In this document: piece by piece, positions 22,590 through 30,820 of the stretch | Position numbering within the stretch: position 1 is the first letter of the stretch | How the letters are laid out: every line of letters begins with the position of its first letter | Source of the DNA: Nonomuraea longispora | GTDB lineage: Bacteria; Actinomycetota; Actinomycetes; Streptosporangiales; Streptosporangiaceae | Length of the DNA stretch: 46,253 nucleotides | Assembly (NCBI RefSeq): GCF_004348345.1 | Contig: NZ_SMJZ01000050.1 | Span: 1 to 46,253 of the forward strand | Reading direction: 5' to 3' | Notes under the pieces: model-generated | The model's database searches: none | What the model was told of the DNA's origin: nothing | What the model saw: only the letters and a program-made list of their open reading frames with translations | Position numbers and translations under genes: made by a program

Positions 22590-23441
22590 ATGGATCGTGT
22601 GACGACGACCACGAAGCTCGCGGAGCTGACCGGACTGGTCGCTCAGGGCGGGGTGGCGGTGCTCAGCGGCGCCGGCCTGTCCACCGAGTCGGGCATCCCC
22701 GACTACCGGGGGCCGACGGGCCGCTCGCGCCGCGCCGAGCCGATGACGTACCAGAGGTTCGTCGGCAGCGCGGAGGCGCGGCGGCGCTACTGGGCGCGCA
22801 GCCACGTCGGCTGGCGGCAGATCGGCGACGCGCGGCCCAACGCCGGGCACCTGGCCGTGGCGGAGCTGGAGCGGCGCGGCCTGCTGTCCGGCATCGTCAC
22901 CCAGAACGTCGACGGGCTGCACCAGGCGGCGGGCGCGAGGCGGGTGATCGAGCTGCACGGCGGGCTCGACCGGGTCGTCTGCCTGTCGTGCCGGGAGCGC
23001 ACTTCCCGCGCCGAGCTGGAACGCCGGCTGCGCGAGGCCAACGCCGGGTGGGCGGCTTCCGGCGCGATCAACCCCGACGGCGACGCCGTGCTCACCGACG
23101 CGCAGGTGTCGGGGTTCCGGGTGGTCGACTGCGCGGGGTGCGGCGGGCTGCTCAAGCCCGACGTGATCTTCTTCGGCGAGAACGTGCCACGGACCCGCGT
23201 CGACGAATGTTTCGGTCTGGTGGCGGGGGCGCGGGCGCTGCTCGTGCTCGGCTCCTCGCTCAAGATCAGGTCGGGGCTGCGGTTCGTCACCAGGGCCGCC
23301 GAGCTCGGCATCCCGATCGCCATCGTCAACCAGGGCCCGACCGGCGGCGACGCCGACGCCACCCTCACCGTGGACGCCCCGCTGGGCCTCACGCTGTCCG
23401 GTCTCACCGCACAACTCGGGGAGATCACTCGAGCGGGGTAG
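22590..23441 (+). CDS. Sir2-family NAD-dependent protein deacylase
   Basis: 283 aa from ATG 22590; GTG 22599 is an equally possible start, with CACCAT as a leaderless -10. NAD-binding motif GAGLSTESGIPDYRG (27-41), TQNVDGLH (104-111), catalytic H123 in ELHGG, zinc cysteines C131/C134 and C181/C184, PDVIFFGE (190-197) and GSSLKIRSG are all present. The zinc module carries a roughly 45-residue insert between the cysteine pairs. Sirtuins remove acetyl or other acyl groups from lysines (for instance on acyl-CoA synthetases) using NAD. It is divergent from the aminotransferase gene. Confidence 0.9.
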   Translation: MDRVTTTTKLAELTGLVAQGGVAVLSGAGLSTESGIPDYRGPTGRSRRAEPMTYQRFVGSAEARRRYWARSHVGWRQIGDARPNAGHLAVAELERRGLLSGIVTQNVDGLHQAAGARRVIELHGGLDRVVCLSCRERTSRAELERRLREANAGWAASGAINPDGDAVLTDAQVSGFRVVDCAGCGGLLKPDVIFFGENVPRTRVDECFGLVAGARALLVLGSSLKIRSGLRFVTRAAELGIPIAIVNQGPTGGDADATLTVDAPLGLTLSGLTAQLGEITRAG

Positions 23442-23600
23442 CGGCGCGGAGGCGGCTCGGCGGGCACACGCACGTCGAACGCGGCCGTGCGGGCGAGATG
23501 GAGGAGCACCGCCATCCTCGGGGCGCACCGGCCCTTCACGTGGTCCGAGGCCGGGGCGGCTGCCACTGGACGGGGAAGCCGCCGAGCTGCGCCCCCGGCG

Positions 23601-24431
23601 CTATGGCTTGCGGGCCACCGCTCCGACGAAGGCGTGGTACGTGATGCCGAGCTCGGCCTGGTCGCCGGGGTCCGGCCGCCATTCGGGCAGGGGCACGAGG
23701 CCGGGCTCCAGCACCTCGAGCCCGTCGAAACAGGTGAGGATCTCCTCGCGGGTACGCCACCGCCCGGCGCCCAGGTGCTCGTTGAAGAGCTTCTCCGCCT
23801 GGTACGCCTGCCTGGACACCTCCGGGTGCGCCTGGCCGGGGTTGCAGAAGTGGGAGACGGCCAGGTGACTGCCGGGCGGGAGGCGGGCGAGCATCCTGGC
23901 GACGATGCCGGCCGGGTTCGCGGCGTCCGTCAGGTGGTGCAGGATGGCGAGCATCAGCAGCCCCACCGGCTCGCCGAAGTCGATGAGCTTCCTGACCTCG
24001 GGGTGGTCGAGGATCACTTCGGGCTCGCGCAGGTCGGCCTCGACGACGGCGGTGGTGTCGTCGACGGCGAGCAGGGCGTGGCCGTGGACGAGGACGATGG
24101 GGTCGTTGTCGACGTAGACCACCCGCGTGCCCGGTGCGGACGCCTGGGCGATCTCGTGCACGTTGCCCTGCGTGGGCAGGCCCGAGCCGATGTCGAGGAA
24201 CTGGCGGATGCCGGCCTCCGCCGCGAGGTGGCGGACGACGCGTTTGAGGAACTCCCTGTTGGCCCGCGCCGCCTGCGGCGCGTCCGGGGCGACTTCGAGC
24301 GCGAGCCGGGCCATCACGCGGTCGGCCTCGTAGTTGTCCTTGCCGCCGAGCATGTAGTCGTAGACGCGGGAGACGCTGGGCCTGGTGGTGTCCACGTCCT
24401 GCGGCGGGCGCGCCGGCTCGCTCTCGGCCAT
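23601..24431 (-). CDS. DUF574 S-adenosyl methyltransferase (copy 1)
   Basis: 276 aa from ATG with AAAGGAG 6 nt upstream. Family opening PSVSRVYDYMLGGKDNYEAD, the SAM-binding segment FLDIGSGLPTQGNVHEIAQ and VVYVDNDPIVLVHG, and the ending HAFVGAVARKP identify the actinobacterial S-adenosyl methyltransferase family PF04672/DUF574. Targets of this family are largely unknown. A second member of identical length lies at 34033 in the opposite orientation and aligns without gaps. It has its own promoter-like -10 (24474-24479). Confidence 0.88.
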   Translation of the reverse strand: MAESEPARPPQDVDTTRPSVSRVYDYMLGGKDNYEADRVMARLALEVAPDAPQAARANREFLKRVVRHLAAEAGIRQFLDIGSGLPTQGNVHEIAQASAPGTRVVYVDNDPIVLVHGHALLAVDDTTAVVEADLREPEVILDHPEVRKLIDFGEPVGLLMLAILHHLTDAANPAGIVARMLARLPPGSHLAVSHFCNPGQAHPEVSRQAYQAEKLFNEHLGAGRWRTREEILTCFDGLEVLEPGLVPLPEWRPDPGDQAELGITYHAFVGAVARKP

Positions 24432-24473
24432 CGTCGGCTCCTTTGGGGCAACGTCACGAAGACGACTGGCGCG

Positions 24474-24517
24474 ATCATACCGCTGAACTGTCGATATTTA
24501 CGGCTTATCGCCGATAT
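24474..24517 (-). promoter_or_regulatory. Promoter region of methyltransferase copy 1
   Basis: On the minus strand a consensus-like -10 TATGAT occupies 24479-24474, about 40 nt before the ATG. Upstream lie two CGATAT copies (24492-24497 and 24512-24517, exactly 20 bp apart on the plus strand) and the 11-bp palindrome TATCGCCGATA (24506-24516), possible regulator contacts. Confidence 0.45.
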
Positions 24518-24552
24518 GGGTAAAGGACAGTCAGGGACGATGTCAGGACGGG

Positions 24553-25548
24553 TCAGGCGGACTCGCGGATCACGAGTTCGGTGGGGAGTATCACCGGCTC
24601 CAGGCCGCCTGCCCCGTCGATGAGCGCCAGCAGCAGGCGGATGGTCTCCTGGGCCATTTCGGTCAGCGGCTGACGGACCGTGGTCAGCGGCGGATGCGTG
24701 GACAGGGCCACGGAGGAGTCGTCGAACCCGCCCACCGCGACGTCGCCCGGCACGCCGCGCCCGGCCGCCCGCAACGCCGCCAGCGCGCCCGCCGCCATCA
24801 GGTCGGAGGCCACGAAGACGGCGTCGATGTCGGGCGCGCGCTCCAACAGCTCGGCCATCGCCCGCTCGCCGCTGGCCCGGGTCCAGTCGCCGTGCGCGAT
24901 CAGCTTCGAGGTGGCCCTGCGCCCCAGCACCTCGGCGAAGCCCTCCAGCCGCTGGATGCCGCCCGGCGTGTCCATCGGGCCGGTGATCATGGCGATGCGC
25001 CTGCGGCCCTGGTCGACGAAGTATTCGGTCATCTGGCGGGCCCCGAGCCGTTCGTCGGCGGCGGCGTACGGGATGACGTTCTCGTGGCCGATGACGGCGC
25101 CGCACGAGACGGCGGGCGGCCCGGAGCCGAGCGCCTCCACGAGGGGGTCGCCCGCGTGCGTCGAGACCAGCAGCACGCCGTCGGCGTGGCCGCCGCGCAC
25201 GTAGCGCACCACCCGCTCCCGCTCGGCCGCGTCGCCCGCCAGCATCATGACCAGCGACAGGTCGCGCTCGGCCAGCATCTTGATGGCGACCCTGATGAGG
25301 GTGCTGTAGTTGGGGTCCTCGAACAACTTCTCGTACGGCTCCGAGAGCACCATCACGACCGAGCCGGTGCGCTGGGTGACCAGGCTGCGGGCGGCCCGGT
25401 TGACGACGTAGCCGGTCTCGGAGATCGCCCTCTCGATGGCCACGCGCGCCGCCGGGCTCACGTACTTGTCGCCGTTGAGCAGGCGGGACACCGTGCCGCG
25501 GGACACGCCCGCGGCGGCGGCGACATCGTGGATCGTGGGGCGTTTCAC
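24553..25548 (-). CDS. LacI-family repressor of the galactan locus (LacI-2)
   Basis: 331 aa from GTG. HTH PTIHDVAAAAGVSRGTVSRLLN (residues 4-25) and hinge VVNRAARSL, then an effector domain from GSVVMVLSEPYEKLF to VAVGGFDDSSVALSTHPPLT. It is the last gene of the minus-strand binding-protein/permease operon, overlapping the second permease by ATGA. The likely operator is the 16-bp CTGTG-ACGT-CACAG site present on both sides of the divergent promoter region (28656 and 28781), which would silence importer and glycosidases together. The effector is probably a galacto-oligosaccharide (inference). Confidence 0.9.
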   Translation of the reverse strand: MKRPTIHDVAAAAGVSRGTVSRLLNGDKYVSPAARVAIERAISETGYVVNRAARSLVTQRTGSVVMVLSEPYEKLFEDPNYSTLIRVAIKMLAERDLSLVMMLAGDAAERERVVRYVRGGHADGVLLVSTHAGDPLVEALGSGPPAVSCGAVIGHENVIPYAAADERLGARQMTEYFVDQGRRRIAMITGPMDTPGGIQRLEGFAEVLGRRATSKLIAHGDWTRASGERAMAELLERAPDIDAVFVASDLMAAGALAALRAAGRGVPGDVAVGGFDDSSVALSTHPPLTTVRQPLTEMAQETIRLLLALIDGAGGLEPVILPTELVIRESA

Positions 25549-26429
25549 TTGACGGCTCCGGAGGACAGGTCGGTCTTCCAGTATCGCTGCATCGTGAGGA
25601 AGAGCGCGATCAAGGGCACGATCGACAGCAGCGCGCCCGTGAGGATCAGGTTGTAGAGGGCCGGCTGGTTCGCCCCGGCCTGCAGCAGCGTGAAGAGGCC
25701 GACCGTGAGCGGGAACTTCTGGTCGTCGCCGAGCATGATGAACGGCAGCAGGAAGTTGTTCCAGATGGCCACGAACTGGAACAGGAAGATCGTCACCATG
25801 CCCGGCACCATCAGCGGCAGCGCCACCCGCGTCATGAGGTGCCCTTCGCCGGCCCCGTCGATCCGCCCGGCCTCCAGCAGTGAGTCGGGGATCGCGGCGG
25901 CCGCGTAGACGCGGGCCAGATAGATGCCGTACGGGTGCAGGATCTGCGGCAGCAGCACGGCCCAGTGGCTGTCGGCCAGGCCGATCTGGGAGAACAGCAG
26001 ATACTGCGGGATGGCCAGCACCACGGCGGGCACGAGGATGCCCCCGATGAGCAGGTTGAAGATCGCGTTACGGCCGGGGAAACGGTATTTCGCCAGGGCG
26101 TACCCCGAAACGGCCGAGACCGCGGTCGACAGCAGCGCGCCGCCGCCCGCGTAGATGAGCGTGTTGGCCGCCCAGAGCCAGAACACCCCGTCGCGGTAGG
26201 CGAACAACTCCGCGACGTTGTCGAAGAAGCCGGTGCCGAACGCGAGCGTCGGGGTGCTGAACAGCTCGCCGGGCGACTTGGTGGCCGCGATCAGCACCCA
26301 GAACACGGGGAACAGGCAGTAGATCGCGCCGAGGAGGAGCAGCGCCGTGGGCGCCACCCCCCAGGGCCTGCCCGCGAACGCGCCGTGCGCGCGGCGGCGG
26401 TGTGCGGTGGCGGCGGTGACCCCGGCCAT
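25545..26429 (-). CDS. ABC sugar permease (MalG/GanQ-like)
   Basis: 294 aa from ATG with GGGAGG 4 nt upstream. First transmembrane helix APTALLLLGAIYCLFPVFWV, then LIAATKSPGELFSTPTLAFG, a hallmark of the second permease subunit of CUT1 importers. The EAA loop is LLEAGRIDGAGEGHLMTRVA, with Gly where the second Ala of EAA is usual. About six membrane helices; the C-terminus FLTMQRYWKTDLSSGAVK is typical. It shares one base with the upstream permease stop (TGATG) and overlaps the LacI-2 start. Confidence 0.88.
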   Translation of the reverse strand: MAGVTAATAHRRRAHGAFAGRPWGVAPTALLLLGAIYCLFPVFWVLIAATKSPGELFSTPTLAFGTGFFDNVAELFAYRDGVFWLWAANTLIYAGGGALLSTAVSAVSGYALAKYRFPGRNAIFNLLIGGILVPAVVLAIPQYLLFSQIGLADSHWAVLLPQILHPYGIYLARVYAAAAIPDSLLEAGRIDGAGEGHLMTRVALPLMVPGMVTIFLFQFVAIWNNFLLPFIMLGDDQKFPLTVGLFTLLQAGANQPALYNLILTGALLSIVPLIALFLTMQRYWKTDLSSGAVK

Positions 26430-27313
26430 CAGCCCTCCCTGAAGGCGCGGTCGCGGACCACGCGCAGGAAGCCGAACGACAGGAAGAGAGAGATCGCCGC
26501 GATGACGATCGAGGTGGCGGCGGCCGAGTACAGGTCGCCGGTGACGAAGGCGTCGCGGTAGACCTTCATGAGCGGGCTCCACGTCGAGCTGATCGTGTTC
26601 GTCAGCGGCCGGAGCGCGGTGGGCTCGGTGAACACCTGGATGGTAGCGATGATCGAGAACACGGTGGTGAGGACGATCGCGGGGGTCAGCATCGGGATCT
26701 TGACCCGGAGCGCGATCTGCACCTCGGAGGCGCCGTCGAGGCGGGCGGCCTCGTACAGGTCGCGGGGGATCGCCCGGAGCGCGGTGTAGAGCACGAGCAT
26801 GTTGAAGCCGGTCCCGCCCCACACGGCCACGTTCGCCATGGAGTACGTGACGGTGGTCGCGCCCAGGTAGTCGACGTCGAGAACCGCCTTGAGCGGGCTG
26901 AGCGAGGGCAGGTAGAGGAACCCCCACAGCAGGGTGGCCGCCACCCCCGGCACCGCGTACGGCAGGAAGATCGCGATCCGGGAGAAGCGGGCCAGCCGCA
27001 CCCGCGCCGAGTCCAGCAGCAGGGCGAACAGCAGCGCCAGGCCGAGCATCACGACCAGCACCAGCGCGCCGTAGCCGAGCACCCGCAGCCAGCCCTGCCA
27101 CAACTCGGCGTCGGCCAGGGCGGCGGCGAAGTTGTCGAACCCGACGAAGACCTCGCGGCGCGCGCCTTTCCCGAGCCCGAGCCCGGACACCCTGGTCCTG
27201 TGCATCGCCAGGTAGACGGTGTAGGCGATGGGCACCGCGAGGAAGAGCGTGAACAACACGATGGCGGGGGTCAGGAACAGGTACGGCCACGCCCCCCTTC
27301 CCGGACGCCTCAT
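26429..27313 (-). CDS. ABC sugar permease (MalF/GanP-like)
   Basis: 294 aa. PYLFLTPAIVLFTLFLAVPI is the first helix, followed by AYTVYLAMHRTRVSGLGLG and the family GFDNFAAAL element. The EAA loop is LYEAARLDGASEVQIALRVK. It overlaps the binding-protein gene by ATGA and the next permease by one base, giving a tight operon. No ATPase gene accompanies it, so a shared ATPase elsewhere is expected. Substrate inferred as galactan-derived oligosaccharides from the divergent GH42-GH53 pair. Confidence 0.88.
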   Translation of the reverse strand: MRRPGRGAWPYLFLTPAIVLFTLFLAVPIAYTVYLAMHRTRVSGLGLGKGARREVFVGFDNFAAALADAELWQGWLRVLGYGALVLVVMLGLALLFALLLDSARVRLARFSRIAIFLPYAVPGVAATLLWGFLYLPSLSPLKAVLDVDYLGATTVTYSMANVAVWGGTGFNMLVLYTALRAIPRDLYEAARLDGASEVQIALRVKIPMLTPAIVLTTVFSIIATIQVFTEPTALRPLTNTISSTWSPLMKVYRDAFVTGDLYSAAATSIVIAAISLFLSFGFLRVVRDRAFREG

Positions 27314-28638
27314 GGCGCGATCTGGAAGCCGGACTTGCGCATGTCGGCGACCGTGACGTCCTGCATGGCCCGCACGGCCGCGGAGAACGGCGTGCCGTCC
27401 TGCAGCGCCTTGTCGAAGCCGTCCTTGAAGGCGTTGTACGTCACGCCGACGTTCGGCCCGAAGGTGAAGCCGCGCGCACCCGCGGACACGGTGGCGGCCT
27501 GCTGCCAGAAGTCGGGCTGGTTGGAGAAGTAGGCGGGCGCCTCACCGAGCGCCGACTGCGCCTTGGTCGTGGCCGGGTAGATCGCGGCCTCCTTGACGAG
27601 CAGGTCGATGGCCTCCTGGTCGGTGTTGAGCCACGTGGCGAACTTCGTGGCGGCGGCCTTGTGCGGCGTCCTGGCCGACACGGCGGTGGACGAGCCGCCC
27701 CAGAAGCCGCTGAAGTTCTCGCCGGCGTTCCACTGGGGGAGCGGCGCGACGGCCCACTTGCCCTTGGCCTTGGGCGCGTTGCTCGACAACACGCCGGGCG
27801 CCCACACGGCCGACGGCCAGGTCAGCAGCTTGCCGTCGTTGAGCGCCTTGTTCCATTCGGGGGTGAAGTACGGCATGTCGTCGATGGCGCCCTCCTTGAC
27901 GAGCCCGCCCCAGTAGTCGGCGACCTTCCTGGTGGGCTCGTCGGCGACGTTGACCTTCCACGACTCGCCGCTGATCGACCACCACTGCGCTCCGGCCTGC
28001 TGGGCGAGGCCTGTGAACGCTCCCGGGTCCTTGCTGGAGAACGTGCCCAGGTACGCCTTGGGGTCCTTCTTGCGCACCGTGCGGGCCGCCTCGGCGTAGT
28101 CCTGCCAGGTCTCCGGGACCTCGATGCCGTACTTGTCGAACAGGTCCTTGCGGTAGAAGAGCATCATCGGGCCGCTGTCCTGGGGGACGCCGTAGACCGC
28201 GTCGGTGCCGAGGGTGACGAGGTTCCACAGGCCGTCGGAGAACTCGCCCTTGATCGGGGCGGTCTCGGCCTTGAGGTCGGCCACGGCGTCGGCGGCGATG
28301 AACGACGGCAGGTGCTGGTACTCCGCCTGTACCAGGTCGGGCGGGTTGCCGGCCTTGGCGGCCGTGAGGTATTTCGCGGCCGCGTCGTCGCCGCCGGCCT
28401 GCTTGCTGACCGTCACCTGGATGTCGGGGTTGGCGGCGTTCCAGACCTTGACGATCTTGTCCATGTTGGGGGCCCAGGCCCAGTACGTGAGCTTGACGGG
28501 CCCTTGGGGGGCGGCCGTCTCCGGCGCCGCCTCGGGGCTCCCGGCGGGCTCGCCGGACCCGCAGCTCACGAGGGCGCCCGACACGCAGGTCACCGAGAGT
28601 GCGACGGCCAGGGCTGCTCCAAGGCGGTTGGCGCGCAT
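27310..28638 (-). CDS. Galacto-oligosaccharide solute-binding lipoprotein
   Basis: 442 aa. Signal peptide RLGAALAVALSVTCVSGALV with lipobox LVSC (C26). The mature protein is a family 1 solute-binding protein (VKLTYWAWAPNMDKIVKVWN, then NPPDLVQAEYQHLPSFI). At ~440 residues it is of the CUT1 oligosaccharide class. First gene of its minus-strand operon; the operator 28656-28671 sits between its promoter and start codon. Divergent GH42 and GH53 genes suggest beta-1,4-galactobiose/galactotriose as ligand (inference). Confidence 0.88.
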   Translation of the reverse strand: MRANRLGAALAVALSVTCVSGALVSCGSGEPAGSPEAAPETAAPQGPVKLTYWAWAPNMDKIVKVWNAANPDIQVTVSKQAGGDDAAAKYLTAAKAGNPPDLVQAEYQHLPSFIAADAVADLKAETAPIKGEFSDGLWNLVTLGTDAVYGVPQDSGPMMLFYRKDLFDKYGIEVPETWQDYAEAARTVRKKDPKAYLGTFSSKDPGAFTGLAQQAGAQWWSISGESWKVNVADEPTRKVADYWGGLVKEGAIDDMPYFTPEWNKALNDGKLLTWPSAVWAPGVLSSNAPKAKGKWAVAPLPQWNAGENFSGFWGGSSTAVSARTPHKAAATKFATWLNTDQEAIDLLVKEAAIYPATTKAQSALGEAPAYFSNQPDFWQQAATVSAGARGFTFGPNVGVTYNAFKDGFDKALQDGTPFSAAVRAMQDVTVADMRKSGFQIAP

Positions 28639-28655
28639 GCGTACCTCCAGAAGTT

Positions 28656-28699
28656 CTGTGAACGTGCACAGAGTGGATGAGGGCGGAAAAGGCCGTCAA
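28656..28699 (-). promoter_or_regulatory. Promoter and operator of the galactan importer operon
   Basis: Minus-strand -35 TTGACG (28699-28694), 18-nt spacer, -10-like CACTCT (28675-28670). The operator CTGTGAACGTGCACAG (28656-28671) overlaps the -10 and lies 17 bp before the start codon. Fourteen of its 16 bases are symmetric. Confidence 0.65.
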
Positions 28700-28780
28700 G
28701 GGGTTGTTACGCTCTCGTTAACCTTCCGCGTTCGCAGCAATTTGCACGGTGACGGTTCCCATGTTCGACAGCGTGCCTTA

Positions 28781-28796
28781 CTGTGCACGTTCACAG
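28781..28796 (+). promoter_or_regulatory. Operator upstream of GH42-GH53
   Basis: CTGTGCACGTTCACAG, the exact reverse complement of the site at 28656. Identity extends to 18 bp. It overlaps a weak -10 candidate TACTGT (28779-28784) and ends 20 bp before the GH42 start codon. Confidence 0.7.
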
Positions 28797-28816
28797 AAGT
28801 ATTTCGAGGGGGATGG

Positions 28817-30820
28817 ATGTATCCGGAGCGTCCTGCCGGTATCGCCTTTGGCGGGGACTACAACCCAGAGCAGTGGCCGCGCGACATTCTCGACGAGGAC
28901 GTGGCCCTGATGCGCGAGGCCGGGGTCAACCTGGTCAGCCTGGGCATGTTCACGTGGGCGTCGATGGAGCCCGAGGAAGGGCGCTACACGTTCGGCCGGC
29001 TGGACGAGGTCGTCGACCGGTTGCACGAGGCGGGCGTCGCGGTCGACCTGGCCACGCCCACCGCCGCGCCGCCCGCCTGGTTCGTCGCCCGGCATCCCGA
29101 CGTGCTGCCGGTGACCAGGGAGGGCACGCGGATCGGGTTCGGCGGCAGGCAGAGCGCCTGCTCCAGCGCCCCGGCCTTCCGCGAGGCGACCGCGCGCCTG
29201 GTGCGCGCGCTGGGCGAGCACTACCGCGGCCATCCCGCCGTGGTCATGTGGCACGTGCACAACGAGTACGGAGCCCCGCTGGGCGAGTGTTACTGCGAGC
29301 ACAGCGTGGCGGCCTGGCGCGGCTGGCTGCGCCGGACGTACCGCGACCTCGCGGCGTTGAACGACGCCTGGGGCACCACGTTCTGGGGACAGACCTATAC
29401 CGACTGGTCCGAGATCGACGCCCCGCGCGCCAACCACACGGTGCTCAACCCGGCCCAGCGGCTCGACTACGCCCGCTTCAGCGACGGCCAGCACCGCGAG
29501 CACTACGCGCTCCAGCGTGACATCCTGCGCGAGCTCACCCCGGGCGTCCCGGTGACCACGAACTTCGCCGGTACGGTCAACTGCAAGTCCACCGACCTGT
29601 GGCGGTGGGCCCGCGAGGTCGACGTGATCGCCAACGACCACTACCTGAAGGCCGAGCTGCCCGACAACCACATCGACCTGGCGATGTCCGCCGACCTGGC
29701 CCGCTCGGTCGCCGGCGGGGCGCCGTGGATGCTCATGGAGCACTCGGCGGGCGCGGTCAACTGGCAGCCGCGCAACCTCGCCAAACGGCCGGGCGAGCTG
29801 CGCCGCAACAGCCTCGCGCACGTCGCCCGCGGCTCGGACAGCGTGCTGTTCTTCCAGTGGCGGGCCTCGCGGTTCGGGGCGGAGAAGTTCCACTCGGGCC
29901 TGGTCCCGCACGCGGGGACCGACTCCGAGCAGTGGCGCGAGGTGGTGCGGCTGGGCGCCGACCTGCGCGCGCTGGCCGGCGTCAGGGGCGGCCGGGTGCG
30001 GGCCGAGGTGGCGATCGTCTGGGACTGGGAGTCGTACTGGGCGCTGGAGCTGGACTGGCGGCCGTCGGTGGACCTGACGTTCCGTGAGCGGATGGACGCC
30101 TTCTACGAGGCGTTGTGGCGGGAGCACGTGACGGTGGACTTCGTCCACCCTTCCGCCGATATTTCGGGTTATCGGCTGGTGGTCGCGCCCAGCTCGTACC
30201 TCCTCACCGAAGCCTCCGCCAAGAACCTCCACCGGTACGTCGAAGCAGGCGGCCACCTGCTCATGTCGTACTTCTCCGGCATCGTGGACCAGCACGACAC
30301 CCTCCACCCGGGCGCCTATCCCGGCGCCCTGCGCGAGCTGCTCGGCCTGTCCATCGAGGAGTTCCACCCGCTGCGCGAGCACGAGACGGTCGAGCTGGAC
30401 GGCCCCGCGAGCCTCACCGCCCGCGTCTGGTCGGAGCGGGTCCGCCCGGCCGGCGCGGTCACCGTGCGCTCCTTCTCCGGCGGGCCCGACGCGGGACACC
30501 CCGCCTTCACCCGTCACGACCTCGGCGCCGGCACCGCCTGGTACCTCGCCACGGCACCCGTCGCCGGCCTGCGCGGCCTCCTCGCGCAGGTGCTCGACCA
30601 CGCGGGCGTGTCCCGGCCGCCCGGCCTGCCCGAGACCCTCGAACTGGTGCGCAGGGGCGGCCACGTCTTCCTGATCAACCACGGCGACGAGCCCGTGACG
30701 GTCGAGGGGGTGAGCGGCGTCAGCGTGTTCGACGGCGTACGGCACGACGGCGCGGTCACCGTCGCGCCCGGCGCGGTCACCGTCGTCGCCGAAACCCCCA
30801 TCCCCAGGGAGATGCGATGA
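28817..30820 (+). CDS. GH42 beta-galactosidase (galactan locus)
   Basis: 667 aa from ATG with GAGGGGG about 4 nt upstream. GH42 signatures: GIAFGGDYNPEQWPRDIL near the N-terminus, acid/base E150 in WHVHNEYG and nucleophile E308 in WMLMEHSAGAVNW. The zinc-site cysteines C115 and the GECYC cluster (156-160) are present. The TIM barrel is followed by the trimerisation domain (~390-600) and a short beta domain. No signal peptide, so it acts in the cytoplasm on imported beta-1,4-galacto-oligosaccharides. It overlaps the GH53 gene by ATGA, so the two are co-expressed from the operator-controlled promoter. Confidence 0.92.
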   Translation: MYPERPAGIAFGGDYNPEQWPRDILDEDVALMREAGVNLVSLGMFTWASMEPEEGRYTFGRLDEVVDRLHEAGVAVDLATPTAAPPAWFVARHPDVLPVTREGTRIGFGGRQSACSSAPAFREATARLVRALGEHYRGHPAVVMWHVHNEYGAPLGECYCEHSVAAWRGWLRRTYRDLAALNDAWGTTFWGQTYTDWSEIDAPRANHTVLNPAQRLDYARFSDGQHREHYALQRDILRELTPGVPVTTNFAGTVNCKSTDLWRWAREVDVIANDHYLKAELPDNHIDLAMSADLARSVAGGAPWMLMEHSAGAVNWQPRNLAKRPGELRRNSLAHVARGSDSVLFFQWRASRFGAEKFHSGLVPHAGTDSEQWREVVRLGADLRALAGVRGGRVRAEVAIVWDWESYWALELDWRPSVDLTFRERMDAFYEALWREHVTVDFVHPSADISGYRLVVAPSSYLLTEASAKNLHRYVEAGGHLLMSYFSGIVDQHDTLHPGAYPGALRELLGLSIEEFHPLREHETVELDGPASLTARVWSERVRPAGAVTVRSFSGGPDAGHPAFTRHDLGAGTAWYLATAPVAGLRGLLAQVLDHAGVSRPPGLPETLELVRRGGHVFLINHGDEPVTVEGVSGVSVFDGVRHDGAVTVAPGAVTVVAETPIPREMR

